Shown piece by piece: positions 26,820-35,834 of a DNA stretch of 64,000 nucleotides (the first letter of the stretch is position 1; each line of letters starts with the position of its first letter). The stretch is from Singulisphaera sp. GTDB taxonomy: Bacteria; Planctomycetota; Planctomycetia; Isosphaerales; Isosphaeraceae. The stretch lies in the NCBI GenBank assembly GCA_027451445.1, contig DAIDJG010000113.1, forward strand, positions 1-64,000. The letters run 5' to 3'. The notes beneath the pieces are model-generated. The model was not told where the DNA came from, searched no databases, and saw nothing but the letters and a program-made list of their open reading frames with translations. Position numbers and translations under genes: made by a program.

Positions 26820-28316
26820 CTATCCAAGAGGATAACCACGGAAACCGCCGGTTTCGCACGCCCCAGTCCGGCAGTCGCGTTGGAAATGTAGGATAGCAGG
26901 CAGGGAATCCGGCGCAAAGTTACGCTCGCCCGCGGCCGCTTTCCGAACTTGCCTCAGTTCAGGATTCGGCTTGGAATCAGACCGAGGGGAAAACATCGCC
27001 GATCGAACCAGGAAGATTGCCGACGCCAGGATAACGGCCAGCGCCGAAACGCCCTTCATCAGCCTGATTGAGCGATGAACGACTGCCCGATCGATCGAGC
27101 GAATCGACACCCCGAGCGTGGGCTTTTCGCTGGTTACTCCCGAATACGTGGAGGTTCCTCCGAGCTGAATCCCAAGTGCACCGGCCATCGCCGCCTCGCC
27201 CCAGCCGGCGTTCGGGCTGGGATGTTTGCGTCCGTCGCGCCAGCCGATTCCCAGGGCTGCTCCGGCGCTTTCCCCCATTGGAAGCGAGACTGCGCTGATC
27301 AGAAGCCAGGTCAGTCGTGCGGGAATCAGGTTGGCGAGGTCGTCCAGTCGCGCTGAGGCCCAGCCGAAATGGCGATAGCGAGCATTTCGATAACCTACCA
27401 TGCTGTCGAGCGTGCTAATTGCCTTGAATCCCCAAAGCCCAATCGGGCCACTGACGAGGTACCAGAATATGGGCGCGACGACCGCGTCGGAACAGTTTTC
27501 CGCGACGGTCTCGACACTTGCCCGACAGATCTCCGGCATCTCGAGCGAGTCCGTGTCCCGGCCGACGATCATCGACAATTCGCGCCTCGCTGTCGCCAGG
27601 TCGGCCGCGCCCACGGCTCGCGCGGCCTCGTCACCGAGGCTGCGCGCGGCCAGGCCCCAATAGACGAGGCAAGCGCGACCGAGCACCGACGCAACTGGAC
27701 CGAAATGGTCGCAGACCGTCAGAACGAGCCAGACGGCGAGACACGTCGCGCCGACCACAATCGCGGCGAGCGCCACGCCGGCGCAACGTTCCGCATTCGC
27801 GCTTCGAGCACTTGCGCGTCCGTTTTGCGAAGCGAAACCTAAAAACTCCCCCGCTTGGGAAAGGGGGGTTAGGGGGGGTGGGGATACGCCGTCCGATGCG
27901 GGCGATTCCGCCGCGAACCGCTTTCCCGCAATTGAAGCTGTGGTGGCAACGGTTGCATCCGAACCCGTGCGCTCACTCACCACCCCCCCAACCCCCTCTT
28001 CCCAAGGGGTGGAGTGATTTTTCCTCGTCTCGATGAGGAGGTTGGCGAGTTGCGGGACGTCCTTGCACCGGGGTGTTGGGTGAGGCTCAATGGCCATTGG
28101 AACGTTCGTGCCCAATCCATTGGTTCTCCGCTCCACCAGAGCAATCATCGCCCGAAGTCGCGTTTCGCTCGCCGCGATCAACCACCCAATCGCGCGCACC
28201 GGATGCGGCCACTCGCGAGGATCGCCCAGCACCGCGTCCAATAACGCACCGAGCGCCAACGCCCAGACGAGGTAGTGCGATTGGTTGGTCACCGCGTCGG
28301 CTCCGCCATCCGGCAC
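26820..28316 (-). CDS. cbiB: Adenosylcobinamide-phosphate synthase CbiB with a large in-frame insertion
   Basis: 498 residues against roughly 310-330 for the family. CbiB attaches aminopropanol (phosphate) to adenosylcobyric acid in the membrane. Family features are intact: LLDAVLGDPREWPHPVRAIGWLI at residues 25-47, then after the insertion GVALAAIVVGATCLAVWLV, SLEMPEICRASVETVAENCSDAVVAPIF, DSMVGYRNARYRHFGWASARLDDLANLIPARLT and NAGWGEAAMAGALGIQLGG. Residues ~62-176 have no counterpart in the family and include a DNA palindrome (27838-28024) that looks like an inserted repeat element read in frame. The last ~60 residues are also atypical. The 3' end of cobQ overlaps its 5' end by 28 bp. Activity is plausible because the insertion falls in a loop between helices. 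Confidence 0.88.
   Translation of the reverse strand: MPDGGADAVTNQSHYLVWALALGALLDAVLGDPREWPHPVRAIGWLIAASETRLRAMIALVERRTNGLGTNVPMAIEPHPTPRCKDVPQLANLLIETRKNHSTPWEEGVGGVVSERTGSDATVATTASIAGKRFAAESPASDGVSPPPLTPLSQAGEFLGFASQNGRASARSANAERCAGVALAAIVVGATCLAVWLVLTVCDHFGPVASVLGRACLVYWGLAARSLGDEAARAVGAADLATARRELSMIVGRDTDSLEMPEICRASVETVAENCSDAVVAPIFWYLVSGPIGLWGFKAISTLDSMVGYRNARYRHFGWASARLDDLANLIPARLTWLLISAVSLPMGESAGAALGIGWRDGRKHPSPNAGWGEAAMAGALGIQLGGTSTYSGVTSEKPTLGVSIRSIDRAVVHRSIRLMKGVSALAVILASAIFLVRSAMFSPRSDSKPNPELRQVRKAAAGERNFAPDSLPAILHFQRDCRTGACETGGFRGYPLG
27838..28024. repeat. MITE-like inverted-repeat element inside cbiB
   Basis: About 185 bp bounded by ~45-bp imperfect inverted arms. The left arm (from 27841) reads AAAAACTCCCCCGCTTGGGA followed by a G-run. 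The right arm (about 27975-28022), reverse-complemented, reads AAAAATCACTCCACCCCTTG then GGAAGAGGGGGTTGGGGGG. No transposase is encoded. The element leaves the cbiB frame open and encodes residues ~99-160, a Ser/Pro/Gly-rich segment outside the conserved fold. Confidence 0.7.
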
Positions 28317-29830
28317 AGCCCCATGGCCTCGCGAATCGGTGCGAGATCGACATGAGCCCGCAGAAAATCTCCGAGCGCCGAGTACCGCAGGCTGAGTCGC
28401 TCACGGTGACTCAGCCACTGCTCGGACGCAATAGGACGCAGGCCTCGTCGCTTACGGACTGCGTTGACCAGCCTACTGGCATAAGGAAGACTGTCAAACA
28501 ATCCATGTACATAAGTTCCGAAAAACCGCCCCGACTCGTGGCATGCTCCGTCAAGTACGACGCTGTTGTCGCGCAGCCGTGTCAGTCGACAAAAAGGTGT
28601 CGCGGACGGTCCGCGCGAGGTCTCTCCCATGTGGATCTCGTATCCGAGCACAGGAGTCACACCATCCATGAGATGTCCGTTCACACGGTGGCGTGTCTTC
28701 GTGGGCGCAAATTGGGTCGTGAGGTCGAGCAATCCCAGTCCTTCGACGCTTTGCCGACTGGATTCAACACCGAGCGGGTCGTCGATTCTGCGTCCAAGCA
28801 TCTGGAAACCGCCGCAAATACCAATGATGCAGGGCCCGTCGCGCTCTCCGGCCGCCAGTGCGATTCGGTCCGCGAGGCCAACGTTTCGGAGCCAATCCAG
28901 GTCTCGTACCGTTGTCTTGCTACCGGGAACAATCACCAGGTCTGGCCGGCCCCAACCCGACCCGCGCTCGATGTAGCGAATGTGGACTCCAGGGAGACGG
29001 GAGAGCGGCCAGAAATCCGTGAAGTTGCTGATTCCGGGAAGCCGAGCGACGACGACGTCGATATCGTCCGAACCGGGCTCTCCCTCACAATGGCTCGCGG
29101 TTTCCTCGAGTCCGAGGGAATCCTCCTGATCGATCTGAATCCCGGGGTCGTACGGGAGGACTCCCAGTACGGGAACACCCGTCTTTGCCCTGATAAAGTC
29201 CAGACCGCTATCGAGTAGACTCAGGTCACCCCGGAACTTGTTGATCAGAAATCCAACGACCCTGGAGCGGTCTGCCGGTTCGAGCAATTCCCACGTGCCC
29301 ACCAGTTGAGCGAAGACGCCGCCGCGTTCGATATCGGCGACGATCACTACTGCGGCGTCTGCGTATCGTGCCATGCGCACGTTCGTGAGGTCATGCTCCG
29401 TCAAGTTGATCTCAACGGGACTCCCCGCGCCTTCCAGGACGATGCAATCGAAACCCGAAGCGAGCCGGTCATACGCTTCGGTGACCTTGGGCCAGAGTCG
29501 ATCTTTCGCGGAATAGTATTCTCGGGCCGACATCACCCCGCAGGGCGCACCGTGCACAATGACCTGCGAAACACCGGCCATGGGCTTCAGCAGGATCGGG
29601 TTCATCTCCAGGCGCGGCTCAATTCCGGCGGCCTCGGCCTGGGCGACCTGCGCGCGGCCGATCTCAGCGCCGTCTTGCGTGACGAAACTATTGAGCGCCA
29701 TGTTCTGCGCCTTGAAGGGAGCGACTCGCAGCCCTTCGTCCGCAAGCAGACGGCAGAACGCCGCGGTCACCAGGCTCTTGCCGACATGGCTCGCAGTACC
29801 CAGGATCATCAAGGCTTTGGAACGATTCAT
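28289..29830 (-). CDS. cobQ: Cobyric acid synthase
   Basis: 513 residues. The enzyme amidates the b, d, e and g side chains of adenosylcobyrinic acid a,c-diamide using ATP and glutamine (CobQ/CbiP). The N-terminal dethiobiotin-synthetase-like ATPase domain has ILGTASHVGKSLVTAAFCRL (P-loop variant), PFKAQNMALNS, GRAQVAQAEAAGIEP and ERGGVFAQLVGTW. The C-terminal class I glutamine amidotransferase domain has VPGSKTTVRDLDWLR, IIGICGGFQMLG with the nucleophilic Cys, and YEIHMGET and TYVHGLFD with the catalytic His. It overlaps the cobD stop by 4 bp (29827-29830) and overlaps cbiB at its 3' end. Confidence 0.95.
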   Translation of the reverse strand: MNRSKALMILGTASHVGKSLVTAAFCRLLADEGLRVAPFKAQNMALNSFVTQDGAEIGRAQVAQAEAAGIEPRLEMNPILLKPMAGVSQVIVHGAPCGVMSAREYYSAKDRLWPKVTEAYDRLASGFDCIVLEGAGSPVEINLTEHDLTNVRMARYADAAVVIVADIERGGVFAQLVGTWELLEPADRSRVVGFLINKFRGDLSLLDSGLDFIRAKTGVPVLGVLPYDPGIQIDQEDSLGLEETASHCEGEPGSDDIDVVVARLPGISNFTDFWPLSRLPGVHIRYIERGSGWGRPDLVIVPGSKTTVRDLDWLRNVGLADRIALAAGERDGPCIIGICGGFQMLGRRIDDPLGVESSRQSVEGLGLLDLTTQFAPTKTRHRVNGHLMDGVTPVLGYEIHMGETSRGPSATPFCRLTRLRDNSVVLDGACHESGRFFGTYVHGLFDSLPYASRLVNAVRKRRGLRPIASEQWLSHRERLSLRYSALGDFLRAHVDLAPIREAMGLCRMAEPTR

Positions 29831-31011
29831 GGCTCGGACGCGAGGATCTCCGCAAGGGCTTTCAGCAGCGCATCATTCTCCGCGGGACTGCGCAGGCCGA
29901 TTCGCAAATGCCCCTGTGTGGCTACGAGCTGGTCCGTTCCCGTTAACAACGCACCGACCTCGAGGCCCGGGAAGTCCGAGCACTCCCGGACTAGGAAACC
30001 ACGATGCGCCAGGGCCTCGTGCACTTGTGGTGCGGTCCAGGGCGTCTCGGTCAGGCTGACAAGCAAGAACGGCGGAAGCTGGGGATCGTCCGTCGGTCGC
30101 GTCCGATCGGGCCAGGTCGGGCGCAGGCCGGGCAGTTCCCAGATCCGTTCGAGCACGCGCTGAGTCTCGCGAGCGACGAATTCTAACGTGCGTTCATGAT
30201 ATTCAAGGTCGTCGAGCGCAGCGAGTGCGGCGGCCTCGGCCGCCTCGGTGACAGTCCAGGGATCCTGGTACTGTCCCAAACGAACCACCATGTCGGGTGA
30301 AGCAATCGCGTACCCGATCCGCAGGCCGGGCAGGGCAAAAAACTTGGTCAACGAGCGGAGCACCAGCAGGTTTTCGCGCGCCGGTACCGAGCCCGCAAAA
30401 CTCAGCGCCTGAGACTCGGACACAAACGGGAGGAACGCCTCATCGACGACCGTTAGCAGTCCGAGCGAATCATCGACGAATCGAAGCAGGGTGTCGACCG
30501 CCCACTGCTGACCGGTCGGGTTATTCGGGTGCCCCGTCCAGAAAACACCTGCCGCGGCGCTCGGAAACGTCTCCTGCCGCCAGGCGAGAATGTGGCGGCT
30601 CCCGATCTCCGTGCGCAGTTCGTTCAGAACCGAAATCCGCCGATACTCGCCGTAAGTGGGATCGACGATGTGCGAGACCGCCATCATCGGGTCGCCGCGA
30701 TGCAAGGCGTGGAGCGCTAGCACCTCACGTAACGACTGACCGATCAGGCCGATCAGTTCCGTCGTCCCGGCGCCGACGATCACGCGGTCGACCGGAACCC
30801 CGTGCAATTCGGCCAGGCGCTCCGTGAGTCGAGCGCAACCGGGCTCCGGATACCGGTCGACGCGATCCAAGGCCCGACGCGCCGCCTCGACCGCGCTTTG
30901 TGGAGGACCCAAGGGATTGAGACTTGCCGAAAAGTCGAGAAGTGGGATATTCCCCAGACGCAGATTTCGGCGCACTGCGGCGGGATTCCCACCGTGTGGA
31001 ATCGTTTTCAT
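29827..31011 (-). CDS. cobD: Threonine-phosphate decarboxylase (CobD/CobC-type PLP enzyme)
   Basis: 394 residues. It decarboxylates L-threonine O-3-phosphate to (R)-1-amino-2-propanol phosphate, the linker later attached by CbiB. Fold-type I aminotransferase features are present: HGGNPAAVRR and DFSASLNPLGPP at the N-terminus, typical of this subfamily, GAGTTELI, HPNNPTGQQ, VDEAFLPF and SLTKFFALPGLRIGYAI with the PLP-binding Lys. The genomic setting separates it from histidinol-phosphate aminotransferases. It is the first gene of the operon. Upstream (31012-31101) I see no cobalamin riboswitch. Confidence 0.9.
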   Translation of the reverse strand: MKTIPHGGNPAAVRRNLRLGNIPLLDFSASLNPLGPPQSAVEAARRALDRVDRYPEPGCARLTERLAELHGVPVDRVIVGAGTTELIGLIGQSLREVLALHALHRGDPMMAVSHIVDPTYGEYRRISVLNELRTEIGSRHILAWRQETFPSAAAGVFWTGHPNNPTGQQWAVDTLLRFVDDSLGLLTVVDEAFLPFVSESQALSFAGSVPARENLLVLRSLTKFFALPGLRIGYAIASPDMVVRLGQYQDPWTVTEAAEAAALAALDDLEYHERTLEFVARETQRVLERIWELPGLRPTWPDRTRPTDDPQLPPFLLVSLTETPWTAPQVHEALAHRGFLVRECSDFPGLEVGALLTGTDQLVATQGHLRIGLRSPAENDALLKALAEILASEP

Positions 31012-31101
31012 GGGGTGCGACGACCCTTTCAGCGCGCGAGTCTGGACTGGGGACGATTTCCTACCATCGCGACCTCGTTCGAGCCGGCCTTGACCCTTGC
31101 C

Positions 31102-32100
31102 TCAGTGATGTGCGCCCGTCGCGACGTGCTGCGGCTTCGGTTGCGGAGGTGCTTCACGCTTCGCAAACACGTCCCGGAGCGCTTCGAGCAAATGAGGATA
31201 CTTGAAGTGGTAACCGAGCTCGCGTGCTTTGGTTGGCAAGACTCTCTGGCCGGTTGTCACGATCTCGGCGACCTGGCCCAGAATGACGTTGAGCACCGCG
31301 TCCGGCGGCCCGACTGGAAGGCAAGGACGATGCAGCACGCTCGCCAGTTTCTTGGCGAACTCCGCATTGCGCACGGGATTCGGGCTGGTGCCGTTGATCG
31401 GGCCCATCGCCCGTTCGTTGTCGAGCGCAAACAGGAAGATGCCTACGATGTCGTCGAGATGGATCCAGCTCATCCACTGCTGTCCCGTGCCCGGCTTCAT
31501 CGTGCCGCCGCTGCCGATCGGCGCAGCACCACCCGCCTTGAAGATTGGGGTCATGACGCCCAGCGCACCTTCGCCCTTCGCGAGGACGATCCCCGTCCGG
31601 ACGATCGGCACGCGCACGCCGAGAAGTTCGGCCGGATGAACCGCGTCTTCCCACTCCCGGCAGACGACGGCCATGAAGTCTGACCCCGAGTTGCTTTCCT
31701 CAGTCAACTCCTCGTCCCCTCGAATGCCGTAGTAGCCGATCGCGGAGCCCTGAACCAAAACCGCCGGTCGCTTTTTTGCGTTGGCGATCGCCCTCACGAC
31801 GTGCTCGGTCGCGTACACACGGCTGTCGCGGATCTGACGTTTGATGCTCGGATTCCAGCGCTTTGTGAAGATTCCATGACCCGCGAGCGTAATGACCGCA
31901 TCACAGCCGTCCACGGCCGATTCCCAGGCGCCCGACGACGTCGGATCGCCCTGGACGAACTGGTGTCCCCGCATGGACCGGTCACGCCGAACTTCGTCGG
32001 CCCGTCGCGAAAGAATGACCGGCTGGTCGCCCCGTTCCAACAATCGCTTCACAAGGTGCCGGCCGATCAGGCCGGTCCCTCCAGTAACGAAAACGCGCAT
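31102..32100 (-). CDS. NAD-dependent epimerase-like protein, TIGR01777/YfcH family
   Basis: 332 residues of extended short-chain dehydrogenase fold. The nucleotide-binding motif is VFVTGGTGLIGRHLVKRLLE. Further family features are VITLAGHGIFTKRWNPSIKRQIRDSR, VQGSAIGYYGIRGDEELTEE with the YxxxE-type active-site region in place of YxxxK, RTGIVLAKGEGALGVM and WMSWIHLDDIVGIFLFAL. The family (YfcH, SulA-like) has no settled substrate. Length is at the upper end owing to a short Pro/His tail. It is on the same strand and 90 bp upstream of cobD, so it could lead the cobalamin transcript, but a functional link is not evident. Confidence 0.88.
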   Translation of the reverse strand: MRVFVTGGTGLIGRHLVKRLLERGDQPVILSRRADEVRRDRSMRGHQFVQGDPTSSGAWESAVDGCDAVITLAGHGIFTKRWNPSIKRQIRDSRVYATEHVVRAIANAKKRPAVLVQGSAIGYYGIRGDEELTEESNSGSDFMAVVCREWEDAVHPAELLGVRVPIVRTGIVLAKGEGALGVMTPIFKAGGAAPIGSGGTMKPGTGQQWMSWIHLDDIVGIFLFALDNERAMGPINGTSPNPVRNAEFAKKLASVLHRPCLPVGPPDAVLNVILGQVAEIVTTGQRVLPTKARELGYHFKYPHLLEALRDVFAKREAPPQPKPQHVATGAHH

Positions 32101-32388
32101 GTAAGCGGTGCCTTTCTCTGGGTAGCCGGACTCCCCGGGGTGGAGTCTTCAAGCGTTGGTGGCTGCAACATCTTGTCGCACTCGAACCCGGAACGTCAAG
32201 AAGGGGGAGGAGAAGCGGATTTGCAACACCCCGACGAACTCGCTTTTCGGAATTGGTTGGCCCTGTTCAGACAGCATGGTATTGTCTTAGGATACTCTGC
32301 TGAAAGAAAGATGCGCCGGGCTGACGCCTCTTTCGCGATCTGTTCCTCCGCATACGGTCGGGATGACTCCTGGGAGTTCTGGAACCCG

Positions 32389-33264
32389 ATGAACCCGCAC
32401 GTCCGGAAGTTCTTCGACCTCAACCGGCTTCACGGTTATAAGCGGCCCGCGCCGCTGATTCTGGTCAACGGCTTGGCCGAGCAGTCGGAGAGCTGGTTCG
32501 CCAACCGCACCGTCTGGTCGCGGCACTTCGACGTGAAAGTTCCGGAACTCCTGGTCTACGATGGCGACTCGCTCCACAGCCACATTGACGCTGGCGGCGA
32601 AGTCACCGTCGATTATCTGACCGATCGGCTCGCACGCTACCTCGATGAGTTCGTCCAGCGCCCTCCGTACCACATCGTTGGCTCGAGCCTTGGCGGACAG
32701 GTCGCCATGACGTTCGCGTGCCGGTATCCCAAGCTGGTCTCTCGACTCGTGTTGATCTGCCCCTCCGGCGTCCACGGCGATGAAAACCTGCCGATGATGG
32801 AAGGCGTCAAGCGCAGTCAGTACGACACACTGGTCAAGTCGGTGTTCCACCGCAGCCATTTCGCGAACGAAGGCCTGGTCGAGGCCATCGAGCACAAGTT
32901 CCAGAATCGCAAATGGAAAAAAGGCGTCCTGAGAACCTTGCGTGGGACCGTTGGGCACTCGGTGGCTCCTCTCCTGGGTCAGGTGCCGCATCCCACCCTC
33001 CTCATCTGGGGTGAGAACGACCGCGTGCTCTCCGACGTGCCAGGCTCGGTTCGGGCCGCGGACCAGATCTTGAAGGTCACGCAGGTCGTCATCCCGAACT
33101 GTGGTCATGCGCCTCAGATCGAGAAGGCCCGGCTGGTAAACCAGCTTGTCCAGCGCTTTCTGCGCGAAGGTCTCAAAACGATCCCACCCCAGTACGATCC
33201 CGCCCGTTTCCTCGAAAAGCAGGAACGACGGGCCCGCCTCAAAGTGACTCACCCGCACCGTTGA
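32389..33264 (+). CDS. Alpha/beta hydrolase
   Basis: About 291 residues from the ATG at 32389 (MNPHVRKFFDLN); an ATG at 32311 is an alternative. The upstream open frame to 31801 is antisense to the epimerase gene and unlikely to be translated. The alpha/beta hydrolase triad is visible: Ser in GSSLGGQ after the central strand YHIVGSSLGG, Asp in LIWGENDR and His in NCGHAPQIE. The oxyanion strand is LILVNGLAEQSESW. A probable lid lies around FHRSHFANEGLVE. Substrate unknown. It begins a plus-strand run with a methyltransferase (46 bp later) and a GH3 enzyme, suggesting ester, thioester or lipid chemistry. Confidence 0.82.
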   Translation: MNPHVRKFFDLNRLHGYKRPAPLILVNGLAEQSESWFANRTVWSRHFDVKVPELLVYDGDSLHSHIDAGGEVTVDYLTDRLARYLDEFVQRPPYHIVGSSLGGQVAMTFACRYPKLVSRLVLICPSGVHGDENLPMMEGVKRSQYDTLVKSVFHRSHFANEGLVEAIEHKFQNRKWKKGVLRTLRGTVGHSVAPLLGQVPHPTLLIWGENDRVLSDVPGSVRAADQILKVTQVVIPNCGHAPQIEKARLVNQLVQRFLREGLKTIPPQYDPARFLEKQERRARLKVTHPHR

Positions 33265-33310
33265 CCGTTTCGGCAATTCGCCCGCCTGAAGCACCACTGA
33301 TCGAGCAACG

Positions 33311-33889
33311 ATGAAAGACTTCTTTCTCTTTCTGGGCAAATTCTTCAGGCACGGAACGGCAATCGCAAGCCTTGCCCCGAGCAGTCCCTGGCTGTCACGG
33401 GCGACGGTGCGGAACGTCGACTGGACGCGCGCCAAGGTGCTCGTGGAGCTCGGCGCCGGCACCGGCCCGATCACACGCGTCCTCGCCGAGAAAGCCCCGG
33501 GTGACTGCCGGGTGGTGGTTCTGGAGCGCGACGCCGACTTCGCGCGCCTCTTGAAGGAACGATTCCAGCATCTCCCCAACTTCGATGTGATCGAAGGCGA
33601 CGTACGCAACCTGGCCCAAATGCTCTCCGATCGGGGAATCGGTCAGGTGGATTACGTCATCTCGGGACTGCCGGTGCCATCGTTTCCCAAGGATCTCCAG
33701 CGCGATCTCTTTCGGGTGGTCAAGCAGATCCTCGCACCCGAGGGAACCTACAACCAGATCACCGAGATGCCGTTGGTCTACTGGCGATTCTATCGACGGT
33801 TCTTCGACGACGTGAAGTTTGCCTTCGAGCCGCGGAATTTCCCGCCCGCAGGGGCCTACTTCTGTCGAGGCGTCAAGGAGATTGCCTGA
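33311..33889 (+). CDS. SAM-dependent methyltransferase, phospholipid N-methyltransferase-like
   Basis: 192 residues. Class I methyltransferase fold: VLVELGAGTGPITRVLAE (motif I), VVVLERDADFARLL (motif II acidic residue), VIEGDVRNL and DYVISGLPVPSFP. The short length, the opening MKDFFLFLGKFFRHG and the 'SGLP' motif resemble PmtA-type phosphatidylethanolamine N-methyltransferases and the related rRNA dimethylase fold. Substrate assignment to a phospholipid is an inference. The stop codon is followed after one base by the GH3 start codon, so the two are tightly coupled. Confidence 0.8.
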   Translation: MKDFFLFLGKFFRHGTAIASLAPSSPWLSRATVRNVDWTRAKVLVELGAGTGPITRVLAEKAPGDCRVVVLERDADFARLLKERFQHLPNFDVIEGDVRNLAQMLSDRGIGQVDYVISGLPVPSFPKDLQRDLFRVVKQILAPEGTYNQITEMPLVYWRFYRRFFDDVKFAFEPRNFPPAGAYFCRGVKEIA

Positions 33890-33890
33890 G

Positions 33891-35477
33891 ATGAGGGTCG
33901 CCGCTCCCCTCGTCCAACTGGCCGGCACGGCCCTCGCGCGAGGCGCCACCAACCACGCGTTTCACCGCTACGCACGCCGGCGCACTGCCCAGGTTGCGGC
34001 TTCCGACCCCATCGCGACTCAGTCGCGAACCGTGCTCAAACTGGTGCGCACCGCAGCCGGTACGCGGTTCGGGCGCGACCACCGGTTTGCGCAGATCCGT
34101 TCGGTGGCCGACTTCCAGCGTCAGGTGCCCCTGCGAACCTATGAAGATCTCTGGAAGGCTTATCTCCGCGATCAGTATCCGATCTTCGACAATCTCACCT
34201 GGCCCGGGAGGATTCCCTACCTCGCTTTGACCAGCGGCACGACGCAAGGCGCGACCAAGTACATCCCGATTTCTCGGGCGATGCTCAGATCGAACAAGAA
34301 GGCGTCGCTCACGATGGTGGCCTACCACCTCACCGCGCGGCCCGACTCGCGGCTGTTTCATGGCCGACTGTTTTTTCTCGGCGGTTCTTCGGACCTCGAA
34401 CGACCCGCGCCGGACGTCAGGCAGGGCGACCTGAGCGGGATCGCCTCCAAGGAGGTGACCGAGTTTCTCCGCCCTTACACGTTTCCACCGCTCGACTTGG
34501 CACTGGAACCCAACTGGGACCGGAAGCTCGCTCTACTCGCCGAGCGCAGCCTGCGCGAGCGGATCACGCTCATCGGCGGCGTGCCGAGCTGGCTCCTCGT
34601 CCTGTTCCAGCGCCTGCTGGATTTGAGCGGGAAGTCGACCGTTACGGAGGTCTGGCCCCATCTCGAGCTCGTCGTGCATGGCGGAGTCAAATTCGACCCG
34701 TACCGATCGGCCTTCGCCCAGATCCTCGGCGATACGCGAGTCCGGCTCCAGGAGACCTACCCCTGTTCCGAGGGCTTTATCGCCTTCGGCGATCCGGCGA
34801 CAAACCTCCTCCGGTTAATGTTCGATCATGGCATTTTTTACGAATTTGTTCCCCTCGACGAGCTCGATTCCCAGGCACCGACGCGGCACTGGCTCGGCAC
34901 CGTGCAGACCGGCGTGAACTATGCGATCGTGGTTTCCACGTGTGCGGGGATGTGGGCGCATATCATCGGCGACACTGTGCGCTTCGAGTCCCTGTCGCCG
35001 CCTCTCCTGACATTCACCGGTCGGACGAAGTACACGTTGTCGGCGTTCGGCGAGCATCTCATTAGCGAAGAGATCGAGGGCGCGGTTGCGAGTGCGTCCG
35101 CGGCAACAGGCTCCGCGGTACGCGATTGGCACGTCGGCCCCGTCTTCCAGGGAGCGCTCGGCTACCACGTCTACGTTGTGGAATTCCTCCAGCCCCCGCG
35201 AGACCTACCGGCGTTTCGACGGGAGCTCGACGCTGACCTGTCGCGCCGCAACGCCGACTATTTAGCGCATCGTGCTGAGGGCGTGGGTCTTCCCTTGCCC
35301 GCGCTCGCCGTCGTGCGGCCGGGCGGCTTTGACCACTGGATGCGTGCGCGCGGAAAGCTTGGCGGCCAGCACAAAGTCCCTCGGATGGACAATACCGGGA
35401 CGTTGACCGCCGACCTGGTGAGCTTTATGCGCCAGGGAGAGCACCTCGAGACCGAACTGAACGCGGGCACTGCGTAA
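33891..35477 (+). CDS. GH3-family acyl-adenylating enzyme
   Basis: About 528 residues from the ATG at 33891, chosen because it follows the methyltransferase stop by one base. The GH3 family adenylates carboxylates and passes them to amino acids or thiols in plants; bacterial members have few known substrates. ATP-binding motif: LALTSGTTQGATKYIPIS. Others seen are PHLELVVHGGVKFDPYR, QETYPCSEGFIAFGD, GTVQTGVNYAIVVSTCAGMWAHIIGDTVRF and the C-terminal RARGKLGGQHKVPRMDN, which places it firmly in the family. An acyl carrier protein gene faces it 35 bp away, a natural candidate acceptor. Confidence 0.9.
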   Translation: MRVAAPLVQLAGTALARGATNHAFHRYARRRTAQVAASDPIATQSRTVLKLVRTAAGTRFGRDHRFAQIRSVADFQRQVPLRTYEDLWKAYLRDQYPIFDNLTWPGRIPYLALTSGTTQGATKYIPISRAMLRSNKKASLTMVAYHLTARPDSRLFHGRLFFLGGSSDLERPAPDVRQGDLSGIASKEVTEFLRPYTFPPLDLALEPNWDRKLALLAERSLRERITLIGGVPSWLLVLFQRLLDLSGKSTVTEVWPHLELVVHGGVKFDPYRSAFAQILGDTRVRLQETYPCSEGFIAFGDPATNLLRLMFDHGIFYEFVPLDELDSQAPTRHWLGTVQTGVNYAIVVSTCAGMWAHIIGDTVRFESLSPPLLTFTGRTKYTLSAFGEHLISEEIEGAVASASAATGSAVRDWHVGPVFQGALGYHVYVVEFLQPPRDLPAFRRELDADLSRRNADYLAHRAEGVGLPLPALAVVRPGGFDHWMRARGKLGGQHKVPRMDNTGTLTADLVSFMRQGEHLETELNAGTA

Positions 35478-35512
35478 TCGCTGGCGACGGCGGCAGCGGT
35501 GTATTCTGAGGC

Positions 35513-35767
35513 TCACGCAGCGTTTTTCTTCGAGGCGATGAGCGCGGCGATTTGGCCGATCGAATCCAGGTGCTCGACTCCGGCCTCGTACGCTTCAATC
35601 GTAATGTGGAAGCGTCCCTCGACGTAGTTTACGAGCTTCAACGTACTGATCGAATCGAGGATTCCCCCCGTGATCAAGGGAGTCCCGTCGGTCAGTGCGT
35701 CGGGATCCTCGCCGGCGAGAAACTCATTCAGGATGAAGTCGTGGAGCGCGGAGCAGATGTCGTCCAT
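35513..35767 (-). CDS. Acyl carrier protein
   Basis: 84 residues. Four-helix carrier-protein fold with GGILDSISTLKLV: Ser39 is the expected 4'-phosphopantetheine attachment site, with the DS core of the family. Acidic overall, as usual. It is not in a fatty-acid synthesis cluster, so it is probably a dedicated carrier for the neighbouring enzymes rather than the housekeeping AcpP. It is transcribed 67 bp downstream of the alkaline-phosphatase-superfamily gene and converges on the GH3 gene. Confidence 0.88.
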   Translation of the reverse strand: MDDICSALHDFILNEFLAGEDPDALTDGTPLITGGILDSISTLKLVNYVEGRFHITIEAYEAGVEHLDSIGQIAALIASKKNAA

Positions 35768-35834
35768 GAAGATCTCGTTTCGCTGAAAAGCTCTGGGGGA
35801 CCGGAAAAACGCGTGGGCGAGAAACGCGGCGAAC

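Noticed and set aside
31012..32388. Cobalamin riboswitch upstream of the cob operon
   Set aside because: No B12-box-like sequence was found before cobD or before the epimerase gene on the minus strand.
31801..32388. N-terminal extension of the alpha/beta hydrolase
   Set aside because: The extra ~196 codons are mainly antisense to the epimerase gene and unlike any hydrolase; the start at 32389 gives a normal length.
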